Assembly (NCBI GenBank): GCA_025351065.1
Contig: JANXWQ010000094.1
Span: 1 to 7,370 of the forward strand
Direction of reading: 5' to 3'
DNA length: 7,370 nt
DNA from: Chthoniobacter sp.
Lineage (GTDB): Bacteria; Verrucomicrobiota; Verrucomicrobiia; Chthoniobacterales; Chthoniobacteraceae
The position numbers were made by a program, and so were the translations under genes. Under the pieces are notes generated by a model that was given only the letters and a program-made list of their open reading frames with translations, had not been told where the DNA came from and did not search any database. The number at the start of each line of letters is the position of its first letter. Positions within the stretch are counted from its first letter, which is position 1. This document shows positions 1-5,906 of the stretch, in pieces.

Positions 1-1263
1 GTCTTCGAGCAGATCACCGTGGCGAGCGCGGCGCTGGAGGATTCCGACACCGCGTTCGCCGAGATCGACCGCGTGCTCCACGCCGCGCTGCGCTACAAGC
101 GCCCCGTCTATCTCGAGCTGCCGCGCGACATGATCGCAAAGACCGGCCGCGCCGATCACCACACGCCGGAGGTGCATGAAAAAAGCGACGAGCCCGTGCT
201 ACGCGAGGCGCTGGCGGAGGCGGTGGCGATGATGAATTCCGCGCAGCGCCCCGTGGTACTCGCGGACGTGGAGGTGCATCGCTTCGGCATGCAGGACGAT
301 CTTTTGCGACTGGTCGAAACGGCGAACATTCCCTTTGCCGCCACCATCCTCGGCAAGTCCGTGATCAGCGAGCAGCACCCGCTTTACCTCGGTGTGTACG
401 AAGGCGCGATGGGCCGCGACGAGGTGCGCGCCTACGTGGAGGCGAGCGACTGCGTGATCCTGCTCGGCGCGTTTATGACCGACATCAACCTCGGCATCTA
501 CACCGCCAACCTCGACCTCGGCTCGGCCATTTACGCGACCAGCGAAAAGCTCGCCATCCGCTACCACACGTTTGAAAACGTGCGCTTCAAGGATTTCGTG
601 CGCGGGCTGCTCGCCGCGGATTTGCGCCGGCATGAATCGCACGAAATTCCGCGCCCGCCGCAGCCGCGCGAATTCGTCCCCGCGGTGCCGGACGCGCCCG
701 TCACCATCAAGCGACTGTTCGAGCGCGTGAATGAATTCCTCGACGACCACAGCATCGTCATCGCCGATGTGGGCAACGCGCTCTTCGGCGCGAGCGACCT
801 TTTCATCCGCAACCGCACCGAATTTCTCGGCCCCGCCTACTACGCCTCGATGGGCTTCGCCGTGCCCGCCGCGCTCGGCGCGCAAATGGCGCGGCCCGAA
901 CTGCGCCCGCTCGTGCTCGTGGGCGACGGCGCTTTTCAAATGACCGGCGTGGAGCTGAGCACCATCGCGCGCTACGGGCTGAACCCCGTCGTCATCGTGC
1001 TGAACAACGCCGGCTACGGCACCGAACGCCACATGCACGACGGGCCGTTCAACGACGTGCTCGCCTGGCAGTATCACCAACTCCCCGCGCTGCTCGGGCA
1101 CGGGCGCGGCTTTCTCGTCGAAACCGAAAAGCAGCTCGACGAAGCCCTCGACGACGCCGCGAAGCACACGGAATCCTACTGCCTGCTCGACGTGCATCTC
1201 GACCCCATGGACAAAAGCGCCGCCCTCGGCCGCCTCGCCGAGCGCATGGCCAAAAATCTCTGA
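1..1263 (+). CDS. Thiamine-diphosphate-dependent 2-keto-acid decarboxylase (pyruvate/indolepyruvate decarboxylase family), 5' partial
   Basis: Cytoplasmic enzyme expected to decarboxylate a 2-keto acid (pyruvate, phenylpyruvate or indolepyruvate) to an aldehyde, using thiamine diphosphate and Mg2+. The frame is open from base 1 (VFEQIT...), so the GTG at 19 is not the start. 420 residues are visible of the roughly 550 usual for the family, so the missing part is most of the N-terminal Pyr domain with its catalytic Glu. Visible in order: the end of the Pyr domain (RPVYLELPRD, about residues 33-42), the central domain (about 65-230), and the C-terminal PP domain. The PP domain holds the cofactor motif GDGAFQMTG beginning at residue 308 and its partner NN at 335-336, followed by GYGTERHMHDGPFND, which is typical of PDC/IPDC rather than acetolactate synthase. 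The stop is 6 bp before the DUF1345 gene, suggesting co-transcription. Family is sure; the exact substrate cannot be read from the sequence. Confidence 0.93.
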   Translation, partial: VFEQITVASAALEDSDTAFAEIDRVLHAALRYKRPVYLELPRDMIAKTGRADHHTPEVHEKSDEPVLREALAEAVAMMNSAQRPVVLADVEVHRFGMQDDLLRLVETANIPFAATILGKSVISEQHPLYLGVYEGAMGRDEVRAYVEASDCVILLGAFMTDINLGIYTANLDLGSAIYATSEKLAIRYHTFENVRFKDFVRGLLAADLRRHESHEIPRPPQPREFVPAVPDAPVTIKRLFERVNEFLDDHSIVIADVGNALFGASDLFIRNRTEFLGPAYYASMGFAVPAALGAQMARPELRPLVLVGDGAFQMTGVELSTIARYGLNPVVIVLNNAGYGTERHMHDGPFNDVLAWQYHQLPALLGHGRGFLVETEKQLDEALDDAAKHTESYCLLDVHLDPMDKSAALGRLAERMAKNL

Positions 1264-1269
1264 CCCCGC

Positions 1270-1944
1270 ATGCACCCATTCCTCCGCCGCGTCACCGCGT
1301 TCGATGCCCACCATCACTTTTTCCTCGCACTGCTTTTAGGCGGCGTCGCCTTCGCGGTCGCGAGCGGATTCGCCGGCGTGCCGGTGCGCATCGTGGCCGC
1401 GTGGGATGCCTTTGCCACCACTGCCACCGCGCTCGCCTGGACGCGCATGCTCCTCACCAACGCCCGCACCGCCGAGCGCACCGCCAAACTCGAGGACTCG
1501 AGCCGCCGCGTGCTTTTTCTCGTCGTCATCGGTGCCGCACTAACCAGCCTCTTTGCCGTCGCCGCACTGCTCATCGCGGCCAAGGATCTGAGCGGCGGAC
1601 GCGCCGCGGGCCACGTCATTCTCGCGGCGGGCACCGTGGGCTGCTCGTGGCTGCTCGTGCATACGGTTTTCACGCTGCGTTACGCGCATCTTTTCTACCG
1701 CAACACCCGCGGGAAGCCGGTCGACACGCCCGGCTCCGGGCTCGATTTTCCCGAGGAGAAACATCCCGACTTTCTCGACTTCGCCTACTTCTCCTTTGTC
1801 GTCGGCATGACCTGCCAGGTGTCCGACGTGCAAATCACCGCGCGCGCCATCCGCCGCACCGCGCTCCTGCATGGCCTGCTCGCCTTCGTCTTCAATACCG
1901 TCATCCTCGCCCTCTGCCTGAACCTAGCATCCAGCCTGCTTTGA
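1270..1944 (+). CDS. DUF1345 family integral membrane protein
   Basis: A 224-residue inner-membrane protein of unknown function. Hydrophobic segments lie near residues 17-35, 41-62, 82-104, 117-135 and 198-218, so four or five membrane passes are likely. I recognise the DUF1345 signature from its C-terminal half: HTVFTLRYAHLFY (131-143), then GLDFPEEKHPDFLDFAYFSF and GMTCQVSDVQIT (157-190), then a final hydrophobic helix with FNTVILAL. The length is normal for the family. The ATG at 1270 lies 6 bp after the decarboxylase stop with no clear Shine-Dalgarno, so it may be translated by coupling. The pairing with a keto-acid decarboxylase could reflect a joint role, such as handling a fermentation product, but nothing in the sequence shows this. 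No biochemical function can be assigned. Confidence 0.88.
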   Translation: MHPFLRRVTAFDAHHHFFLALLLGGVAFAVASGFAGVPVRIVAAWDAFATTATALAWTRMLLTNARTAERTAKLEDSSRRVLFLVVIGAALTSLFAVAALLIAAKDLSGGRAAGHVILAAGTVGCSWLLVHTVFTLRYAHLFYRNTRGKPVDTPGSGLDFPEEKHPDFLDFAYFSFVVGMTCQVSDVQITARAIRRTALLHGLLAFVFNTVILALCLNLASSLL

Positions 1945-1961
1945 CTGCCTGAAACCTAAGA

Positions 1962-1996
1962 CCTGAAAATCGGAGTTAGGTAACTCAGATTTCAGG
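1962..1996. terminator. Long imperfect hairpin after the DUF1345 gene (possible terminator or dispersed repeat unit)
   Basis: CCTGAAAATC (1962-1971) pairs with GATTTCAGG (1988-1996) with one bulged A, and inside this GAGTT (1973-1977) pairs with AACTC (1982-1986) around an AGGT loop. That gives about 14 base pairs starting 18 bp after the DUF1345 stop. The outer sequence repeats the theme: TGAAACCT at 1950-1957 can pair with AGGTTTCA at 1994-2001. No clean T-run follows on either strand, so a classical intrinsic terminator is uncertain. The position between convergent transcripts still fits a terminator. The CCTGAAA/TTTCAGG theme could equally belong to a repeat scattered in this genome. Confidence 0.45.
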
Positions 1997-2179
1997 TTTC
2001 AAATCGTCGCAAAAGGGTTTGCTGGTTTTTTTGGTTATGCCGCGGCGGAAACAGTTTCTTTCGCGGCGTTGCTTAGGCTTGCTGCCTAGCATTGCCGGAC
2101 TGTTGCTACGAGGATTTTTCCCTTCTCGCCCAAGAACGCTTCCGGGCCCATGTGCGGGGTGCGCCTTCCACATCAGCGC
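1997..2179. other. Intergenic stretch with no supported gene
   Basis: This is the gap between the hairpin after the DUF1345 gene and the rplQ terminator. Short open frames exist on both strands but resemble no protein I know and have no start signals. The segment contains small inverted repeats, for example GCCGCG near 2039 with CGCGGC near 2064, and TAGGC with GCCTA around 2072-2089. No tRNA cloverleaf or recognisable small RNA was found. Confidence 0.5.
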
Positions 2180-2213
2180 AAAAAAAGGGCGGCGCTCGGA
2201 ATGAGCGCCGCCC
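2180..2213 (-). terminator. Intrinsic terminator of the rpoA-rplQ operon
   Basis: A perfect 11-bp GC-rich stem joins 2187-2197 (GGGCGGCGCTC) to 2203-2213 (GAGCGCCGCCC) with a 5-nt loop. Read on the minus strand it is followed directly by seven Ts (complement of the A run 2180-2186). It lies 29 bp past the rplQ stop and is oriented to stop transcription leaving rplQ. Confidence 0.92.
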
Positions 2214-2242
2214 TTGGGATTTTTCGCGCAGCGCGAGGAAAC

Positions 2243-2758
2243 CTACTCCCCGGCTTTGCCTTCCTTTTTCTTCGTCGCAGGCTTTTTCGCCGCCGGTTTT
2301 TTGGCCGGCTTGTCCGCCGCCGGTTCGGCAGCTTCGGCCTTGGCGGGCTTCGCGGTTTTCTTCGCGGGCTTCGGCTCGGGCACGGGGGTCTCGACCATCA
2401 CCGGCGCGTCCACCCACTCGATGAAGCACATCTCGGAGGCGTCGCTCGGGCGCTGGCCGAGTTTGATGATGCGGGTGTAACCGCCTTTGCGCTCGGCAGC
2501 GCGCGGGGCCACGTCGTCGAACAGGATTTTCACGATGTCCGCCTGGCGCAGCACGGCGAGGGCGGTGCGGCGGGCGTGCAGCGTTTTCTTTTTGCCGAGG
2601 GTGACCATCTTCTCCGCGAGCGGCTTGACTGCTTTCGCTTTGGCGAGCGTGGTCTTGATGCGGGAGTGCTCGATCAGGCTGCAGGCGAGATTCGAGAGCA
2701 GCGATTTGCGATGCCCTTCCTTCAGGCCCAGTTTGACCGTCTTCTTTTGGTGACGCAT
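2243..2758 (-). CDS. rplQ: 50S ribosomal protein L17 with a lysine/alanine/proline-rich C-terminal tail
   Basis: Structural protein of the large ribosomal subunit near the exit tunnel. The L17 core fills residues 1 to about 118. It opens with MRHQKKTVKLGLKEGHRKSL, continues with SNLACSLIEHSRIKTTLAKAKAVKPLAEKM and the GKKKTLHARRTAL block, and closes with GGYTRIIKLGQRPSDASEMCFIEWV. The rest (119-171) is a low-complexity tail rich in Lys, Ala, Pro and Glu. It makes the protein 171 residues against about 127 in E. coli; such basic tails are a lineage-specific addition and probably disordered. The gene lies 26 bp after rpoA, the standard pairing, and ends just before a strong terminator. No clear Shine-Dalgarno precedes the ATG. 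Confidence 0.97.
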   Translation of the reverse strand: MRHQKKTVKLGLKEGHRKSLLSNLACSLIEHSRIKTTLAKAKAVKPLAEKMVTLGKKKTLHARRTALAVLRQADIVKILFDDVAPRAAERKGGYTRIIKLGQRPSDASEMCFIEWVDAPVMVETPVPEPKPAKKTAKPAKAEAAEPAADKPAKKPAAKKPATKKKEGKAGE

Positions 2759-2784
2759 GGGGTGTGGCTAAATGTGGGGTTGGG

Positions 2785-3807
2785 TTATTGCTGGGCGGCG
2801 GCGGCGGCTTCGGCGCCCTGCGGCTCGACGAGGCCGGGCTCAAATTTCATGCCGAGCGAAAGGCTAAGCTGCACCAGCTTGTCCTTGATCTCGTTGAGCG
2901 ATTTCTTGCCGAAGTTGCGGTACTTCAGCATCTCCGCCTCGGTCTTCTGCGCGAGCTGGCCCACGGTGGTGATGTTGGCGTTGTTCAGGCAGTTGGCCGC
3001 GCGCACCGAGAGTTCGATCTCGTTCACGCTCATGTTCAGCAGCTTCTTCATCTTCTGGTTTTCCTGGCTCTGCGCCGGCGCGGTCTCGTCAAAGGCCACG
3101 GCGTTTTCGTCATACGCGTAGAAGGGCTCGAAGTGCTTTTTCAAAATCGACGACGCCTGCACCAGCGCGTCTTCGGGCGTGATGCGCCGGTCGGTCCAGA
3201 TCTCGATCTCCAGCTTGTCATAATCCGTGCGCTGGCCCACGCGCGTGGTCCCCACCGCGTACTTCACGCGGGTCACGGGCGAAAAGATCGAGTCGATCGC
3301 GATCATGCCGATGGGCTGGTCGGCGTGCTTGTTTTCATCGCCGCGCGCAAAGCCGCGGCCGACCTTCACTTCCAGCTCCGCTTCGAAGCGGTGCTTCTTG
3401 TCCATTGTGCAGATGATCTGGTCCTTGTTCAGCACCTCACACTGCGCGGAGTCCTCGATGTCCCCGGCAGTGATGACGCCTTCCTTGTTCACATTGATGC
3501 GCAGATTGCGCACGTCGTGATCGTGGGCTTTGAACTTCACCTTCTTCAGGTTCAGCACGATGTCCGTCACGTCTTCCACGACATGCGGCAGCGTTTGGAA
3601 TTCATGGTTGGCACCTTCGATTTTCACCGAGGTGATGGCCGCACCCTCGAGCGAGGAGAGCAGCACGCGGCGGAGCGAATTTCCGACCGTGTGGCCGTAG
3701 CCGGCCTCAAAGGGCTCGGCGGTGAACTTGGCGTAGGTTTCTGTGGCCGTGTCCTCGTTCTTAACGAGAGACTTTGGCATTTCGAAACGACCTAGACGTA
3801 CAGGCAT
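2785..3807 (-). CDS. rpoA: DNA-directed RNA polymerase subunit alpha
   Basis: The alpha subunit dimerises to seed assembly of core RNA polymerase and contacts UP elements and activators. I chose the ATG at 3807, giving 340 residues starting MPVRLGRFEMPKSL. An in-frame ATG at 3891 would add 28 residues without family character. The N-terminal domain (about 1-235) shows PFEAGYGHTVGNSLRRVLLS (32-51), SSLEGAAITSVKIEGANHEF (51-70) and KHFEPFYAY. A linker of about 25 residues leads to the C-terminal domain (about 255-325) with LSVRAANCLNNANI, where R269 corresponds to E. coli R265, then FGKKSLNEIKDKL and LSLGMKF. The extreme C-terminus is Ala/Gln-rich. All expected parts are present. The upstream neighbour is not rpsD as usual but a broken methylase locus. 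No strong Shine-Dalgarno is seen; only a purine stretch (AGAAAG) stands upstream of the ATG. Confidence 0.97.
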   Translation of the reverse strand: MPVRLGRFEMPKSLVKNEDTATETYAKFTAEPFEAGYGHTVGNSLRRVLLSSLEGAAITSVKIEGANHEFQTLPHVVEDVTDIVLNLKKVKFKAHDHDVRNLRINVNKEGVITAGDIEDSAQCEVLNKDQIICTMDKKHRFEAELEVKVGRGFARGDENKHADQPIGMIAIDSIFSPVTRVKYAVGTTRVGQRTDYDKLEIEIWTDRRITPEDALVQASSILKKHFEPFYAYDENAVAFDETAPAQSQENQKMKKLLNMSVNEIELSVRAANCLNNANITTVGQLAQKTEAEMLKYRNFGKKSLNEIKDKLVQLSLSLGMKFEPGLVEPQGAEAAAAAQQ

Positions 3808-3998
3808 GGTGGCAGTTTTCTTTCTATGAAACACCGGGTTACCCCTGACGCGACAGCCGCCAGGCATGAGACCGGGCGACCCAGGGACCAACGGTGCGTT
3901 TTACTTTTTGCGGTTACGCGTGTGGGGCGGGGAAGAAAGGGGATGCGCCCCGGTTTGTAAACAGGAATCTTTTCCGCTCGCCAAGCACCCTCGGCTCC
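3808..3998 (-). promoter_or_regulatory. Leader/promoter region of rpoA-rplQ
   Basis: This 191-bp stretch separates the methylase remnant from rpoA and should carry the operon's own promoter, unless transcription runs in from the remnant. On the minus strand TTGGCG (near 3985) followed after 17 nt by TTTACA is a weak sigma-70-like pair. A stem of GGGGCG (3924-3929) with CGCCCC (3946-3951) could form in the leader RNA. No protein-coding signal or rpsD remnant was found. The promoter assignment is inference from position. Confidence 0.35.
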
Positions 3999-4190
3999 TC
4001 AGAGCAATTGCTTTTGTCCCCCGCTGGCCTCGGCCTTGGCTTTCTTGAAATTCAGGTCCGGCTCGTAGTCCGGGTGCGCGGCGCGCTGGGTGCCAGCGAG
4101 CAGGCCGGTGATGGTGAGGAGCTGCACGCGGGAATAGTTCTTCCCCACCACGCTTTTGTAAAAGTCCGCGCTGGCCGCGTCGGCGGTCAT

Positions 4191-4193
4191 CTA
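4191..4193 (-). other. In-frame TAG nonsense codon in the methylase remnant
   Basis: The bases CTA on the plus strand read TAG on the minus strand, in frame with homologous sequence on both sides (EPSA before, MTADAASADFY after). A single base change from a sense codon such as CAG, AAG or TGG would explain it. This lesion is independent of the loss of the middle of the gene and indicates relaxed selection. Confidence 0.8.
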
Positions 4194-4482
4194 GGCGCTC
4201 GGCTCGTCGAGCGTCACGAGCAGGGCGATTTCGGCGTTCTCCTTCGTCCGCACGACCATGAGGGCGCGGATGTCGTCGGGCTTGAGCTTGCCGCTCTTCA
4301 CGCTGATGACGACCTTGTGCGCGTCTTTCTTGTCGAGGTCACGGAAGAACTTGAGCCCATCCATGCCGCCGTCGGCCCCCTTCTTTTTGTTCTGCGCGGG
4401 GTTGGCCTCGACGAGCGAGACGGCCCAGTACTGGAATTGGTAGCGCCCTTCATGCTCGCTGCGCTGGGCGAGATCGCGCGCG

Positions 4483-4493
4483 GCGTCGAGGTC
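4483..4493. repeat. 11-bp direct repeat, copy 1 (flanks the Mrr insert)
   Basis: GCGTCGAGGTC on the plus strand, identical to 5436-5446. This copy lies within the C-terminal methylase homology, encoding DLDA on the minus strand, 35 bp past the Mrr stop codon. It may mark the microhomology used in the rearrangement, although a GC-rich codon run such as Asp-Leu-Asp can recur by chance. Confidence 0.5.
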
Positions 4494-4527
4494 GCCGGGC
4501 GTGCCGATGAGAAGTTGTGGGATGTGA

Positions 4528-5412
4528 CTATTTGAACTGCTCGAAAAACTCGTGGTCGATGTTGAAACCGGTCTTCGGTTTTACTCCAAGCCCTTTTGAC
4601 TCGAACATCAAGACCAGCTTCTCACCATCGACCAATTCCACGGGCTTCGCGCCGGGCCGCTCCGCCTCGGCTCTAGCTTCGGCAGAGAATGTCCCTGTCG
4701 TCAAGATGATGCCCTTATCAGCCCTGCCGTCCATGGCATTTCGAAAATCGCCAACGTCGCGCCGTGCGACTGTGCCCTTATATTTTTTGCACTGGAAGAG
4801 AACCTTAAAACTTACAAACGCGTTGATTTGCACGACGCCCATCCCGTCGATTCCCCAGTCGTGCGATCCACCCGTGACCACGACTCTTTCAAATCCATGA
4901 GCTCGTAAAAGGCGTTGGCAGATACGCTCAAAGCCGCCGGGAGACAGCGAACGCAACACAGCCAAGAGATCTAATTCCTCGACATCATCAGGCGGCACAG
5001 CATCGATAAATTCGGGAGCGCTATCCGGTGTGTTCTGTGATTCGGCTTCTTTCTCTTTTTTTACCTTCGTCCAATACGCCACCCACTTCTTAACAATCGT
5101 ATTCTCCTGTCCCGGGGTGAGAAACGTCTTTGCACCCTTCGGCGTTAATACCCACACACCATGTTTTGAACCATCCAACAACCCTTCCCAGACAAGATAT
5201 TTACGCGCGAATGATACCTGACTGTAGAGTTTATTCTGACCCGACTTCTCGTTTACAGCCTCCCGAAGTGTCATTGGAACAGATAACTTCTCACCAATCC
5301 AATCCGTTACTTCTTGCGGCGGTGCTTCACCTCCGACTGATCGAAGGCAATCAAGAATTGGTGCCATCCAGTTCGCAAATTGGGAACCGCTTTTATTATT
5401 CGATTTAGCCAT
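4528..5412 (-). CDS. mrr: Mrr-type restriction endonuclease (type IV, modification-dependent)
   Basis: Intact 294-residue protein, close to the roughly 300 residues of E. coli Mrr, which cuts DNA carrying certain methylated bases. Residues about 10-100 form the N-terminal winged-helix domain of Mrr proteins (WMAPILDCLRSVGGEAPPQE, SFARKYLVWEGLLD, GVWVLTPKG). A charged, coiled linker (about 105-145) follows. The catalytic domain (about 148-270) has LSPGGFERICQRLLRAHGFE, then GGSHDWGIDGMG with D189, then FQCKKYKG with Q207 and K209, the D...QxK active site, then VARRDVGDFRNAMDGRADKG and ILTTGTFSAEA. All catalytic positions look intact. The gene sits between the two halves of a broken methylase gene, in the same direction, in DNA clearly less GC-rich than its neighbours, pointing to horizontal arrival. 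The ATG is preceded by an AT-rich stretch (5420-5433) that could hold a -10 element, but no clear Shine-Dalgarno is visible. Confidence 0.93.
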   Translation of the reverse strand: MAKSNNKSGSQFANWMAPILDCLRSVGGEAPPQEVTDWIGEKLSVPMTLREAVNEKSGQNKLYSQVSFARKYLVWEGLLDGSKHGVWVLTPKGAKTFLTPGQENTIVKKWVAYWTKVKKEKEAESQNTPDSAPEFIDAVPPDDVEELDLLAVLRSLSPGGFERICQRLLRAHGFERVVVTGGSHDWGIDGMGVVQINAFVSFKVLFQCKKYKGTVARRDVGDFRNAMDGRADKGIILTTGTFSAEARAEAERPGAKPVELVDGEKLVLMFESKGLGVKPKTGFNIDHEFFEQFK

Positions 5413-5435
5413 AGGTAGCGTGATTATTTTTTAGC

Positions 5436-5446
5436 GCGTCGAGGTC
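5436..5446. repeat. 11-bp direct repeat, copy 2 (flanks the Mrr insert)
   Basis: GCGTCGAGGTC, identical to 4483-4493 and 953 bp away from it. It lies exactly where methylase homology ends (after FLGKSK) and overlaps the last two bases of that fragment's TGA stop. Read on the minus strand, both copies begin GACCTCGACG, but the reading frame differs by one base between them. Confidence 0.5.
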
Positions 5447-5741
5447 ATTTCGATTTGCCGAGGAAGGCGCGCAAGACCTTCATCATCTCGGCCACGTCGG
5501 TATTTGGCTGGTGGAGGAGTTCGTCGAACTCGCGCGCGGCCTGCTGGTCCCCGTGCCAGCTATCCTCGAAAGCGGTGATGGAGGCGTCGCTGTCGTGGCC
5601 CTTGAGGGACTTGAAGAGGAGGTTGTAGTCGCGCTTCGAGTTGAAGGGCGGGTCGAGGTAGATGAGATCGACGCTCGCGTCCGGGAAGTGCGCGCGGGCG
5701 CGCAGGACGTGGAGGTTGTCGCCGTAGAAAAGCTGGTTCAT
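5445..5741 (-). pseudogene. N-terminal remnant of a DNA methyltransferase (beta-type order, DPPF motif)
   Basis: The likely start is the ATG at 5741 (MNQLFYGDNLHVLR), because family members begin with this NQLFYGDNL block; an upstream ATG at 5780 would add 13 uncharacteristic residues. Only 98 residues remain. They include DASVDLIYLDPPFNSKRDYN with catalytic motif IV (DPPF, 30-33), then AFEDSWHG, and end VLRAFLGKSK-stop where relatives continue with a block like MAYLxMM. In this family the target-recognition part and the AdoMet-binding FxGxG motif come later, so the piece cannot be an active methylase. It was presumably once continuous with the C-terminal remnant at 3999-4527. The few hundred residues between are absent and an Mrr gene stands in their place. 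Its start region diverges from the PEP-CTERM gene. Confidence 0.88.
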
Positions 5742-5906
5742 GGCGGGGCGGTGACTGGCGGCTGGCGGCGCGTGTGGCAAGCGCCAGGCGCACGCGGGCC
5801 AGCGGGTGACCGAATTTTTGTTTTGACAAAAGGCGGGCGGGCGGTGCTTATCACCCGCACGGTTTCATGGAGTGTGGAAACAACCTGCAAAAACAACTGC
5901 CTGATT
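5742..5906 (+). promoter_or_regulatory. Divergent intergenic region with a -35 candidate for the PEP-CTERM gene
   Basis: A perfect TTGACA stands at 5823-5828 inside the small palindrome TTTTGACAAAA (5821-5831). Seventeen bases later comes GCTTAT (5846-5851), a weak -10. The spacing is ideal but the -10 matches poorly. Downstream, GGTTTC (5861-5866) can pair with GAAAC (5878-5882) in the leader. The methylase remnant starts on the other side, but no convincing promoter for it was seen. Confidence 0.45.

Larger units (their letters stand above)
3999..4527 (-). pseudogene. C-terminal remnant of a DNA methyltransferase-endonuclease fusion, with an internal stop
   Basis: Reading the minus strand from 4526 gives HIPQLLIGTPGDLDAARDLA, then RYQFQYWAVSLVEANP, KKKGADGGMDGLKFF, KVVISVKSG and, after a stop, MTADAASADFYKSVVGKNYS, QLLTITGLLAGTQRA and LNFKKAKAE. 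I recognise this as the C-terminal part of site-specific methyltransferases that end in a PD-(D/E)xK-like nuclease domain, whose usual pattern is QFQWWAxSLV - GADxGIDG - VxVKxG - EAASAGFY - LTIExLL. The metal-site Asp (GGMDG) and the VK motif (SVKSG) are still present. A TAG at 4191-4193 splits the frame between EPSA and MTADAAS, where relatives read through. Homology begins almost exactly at the stop codon of the upstream Mrr gene. No start codon at the beginning of the piece makes it a normal gene. The matching N-terminal piece is at 5445-5741. Remnant status is well supported; residual function of the nuclease domain is unlikely. Confidence 0.85.

Noticed and set aside
199..1317. A 372-codon open frame on the minus strand
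   Set aside because: It is antisense to the decarboxylase, has a repetitive His/Val/Ala/Glu make-up typical of GC-rich shadow frames, and no family character.
1945..2179. A tRNA or known small RNA in the gap before the rplQ terminator
   Set aside because: Small stems exist, but no cloverleaf, TTCNANNC-type arm or recognisable RNA family was found.
2150..3121. A 323-codon open frame on the plus strand, and a 343-codon one at 2764-3795
   Set aside because: Both are antisense to rplQ and rpoA, which are unmistakable; the translations are low-complexity shadows.
3808..3891. A 28-residue N-terminal extension of RpoA starting at 3891
   Set aside because: The extra residues are not alpha-subunit-like, and the start at 3807 gives the normal length and the expected RLGRFEMPK opening.
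3894..4535. A 213-codon plus-strand open frame
   Set aside because: It is antisense to the methylase C-terminal remnant, whose minus-strand translation matches a known family.
4483..5446. The Mrr insert as a classical insertion sequence or integron cassette
   Set aside because: No transposase, integrase, terminal inverted repeats or attC-like site is visible; only the 11-bp direct repeat supports an insertion event.
5511..5906. A 132-residue N-terminal extension of the PEP-CTERM protein in the same frame
   Set aside because: It is antisense to the methylase N-terminal remnant; the signal peptide begins at the ATG at 5907.
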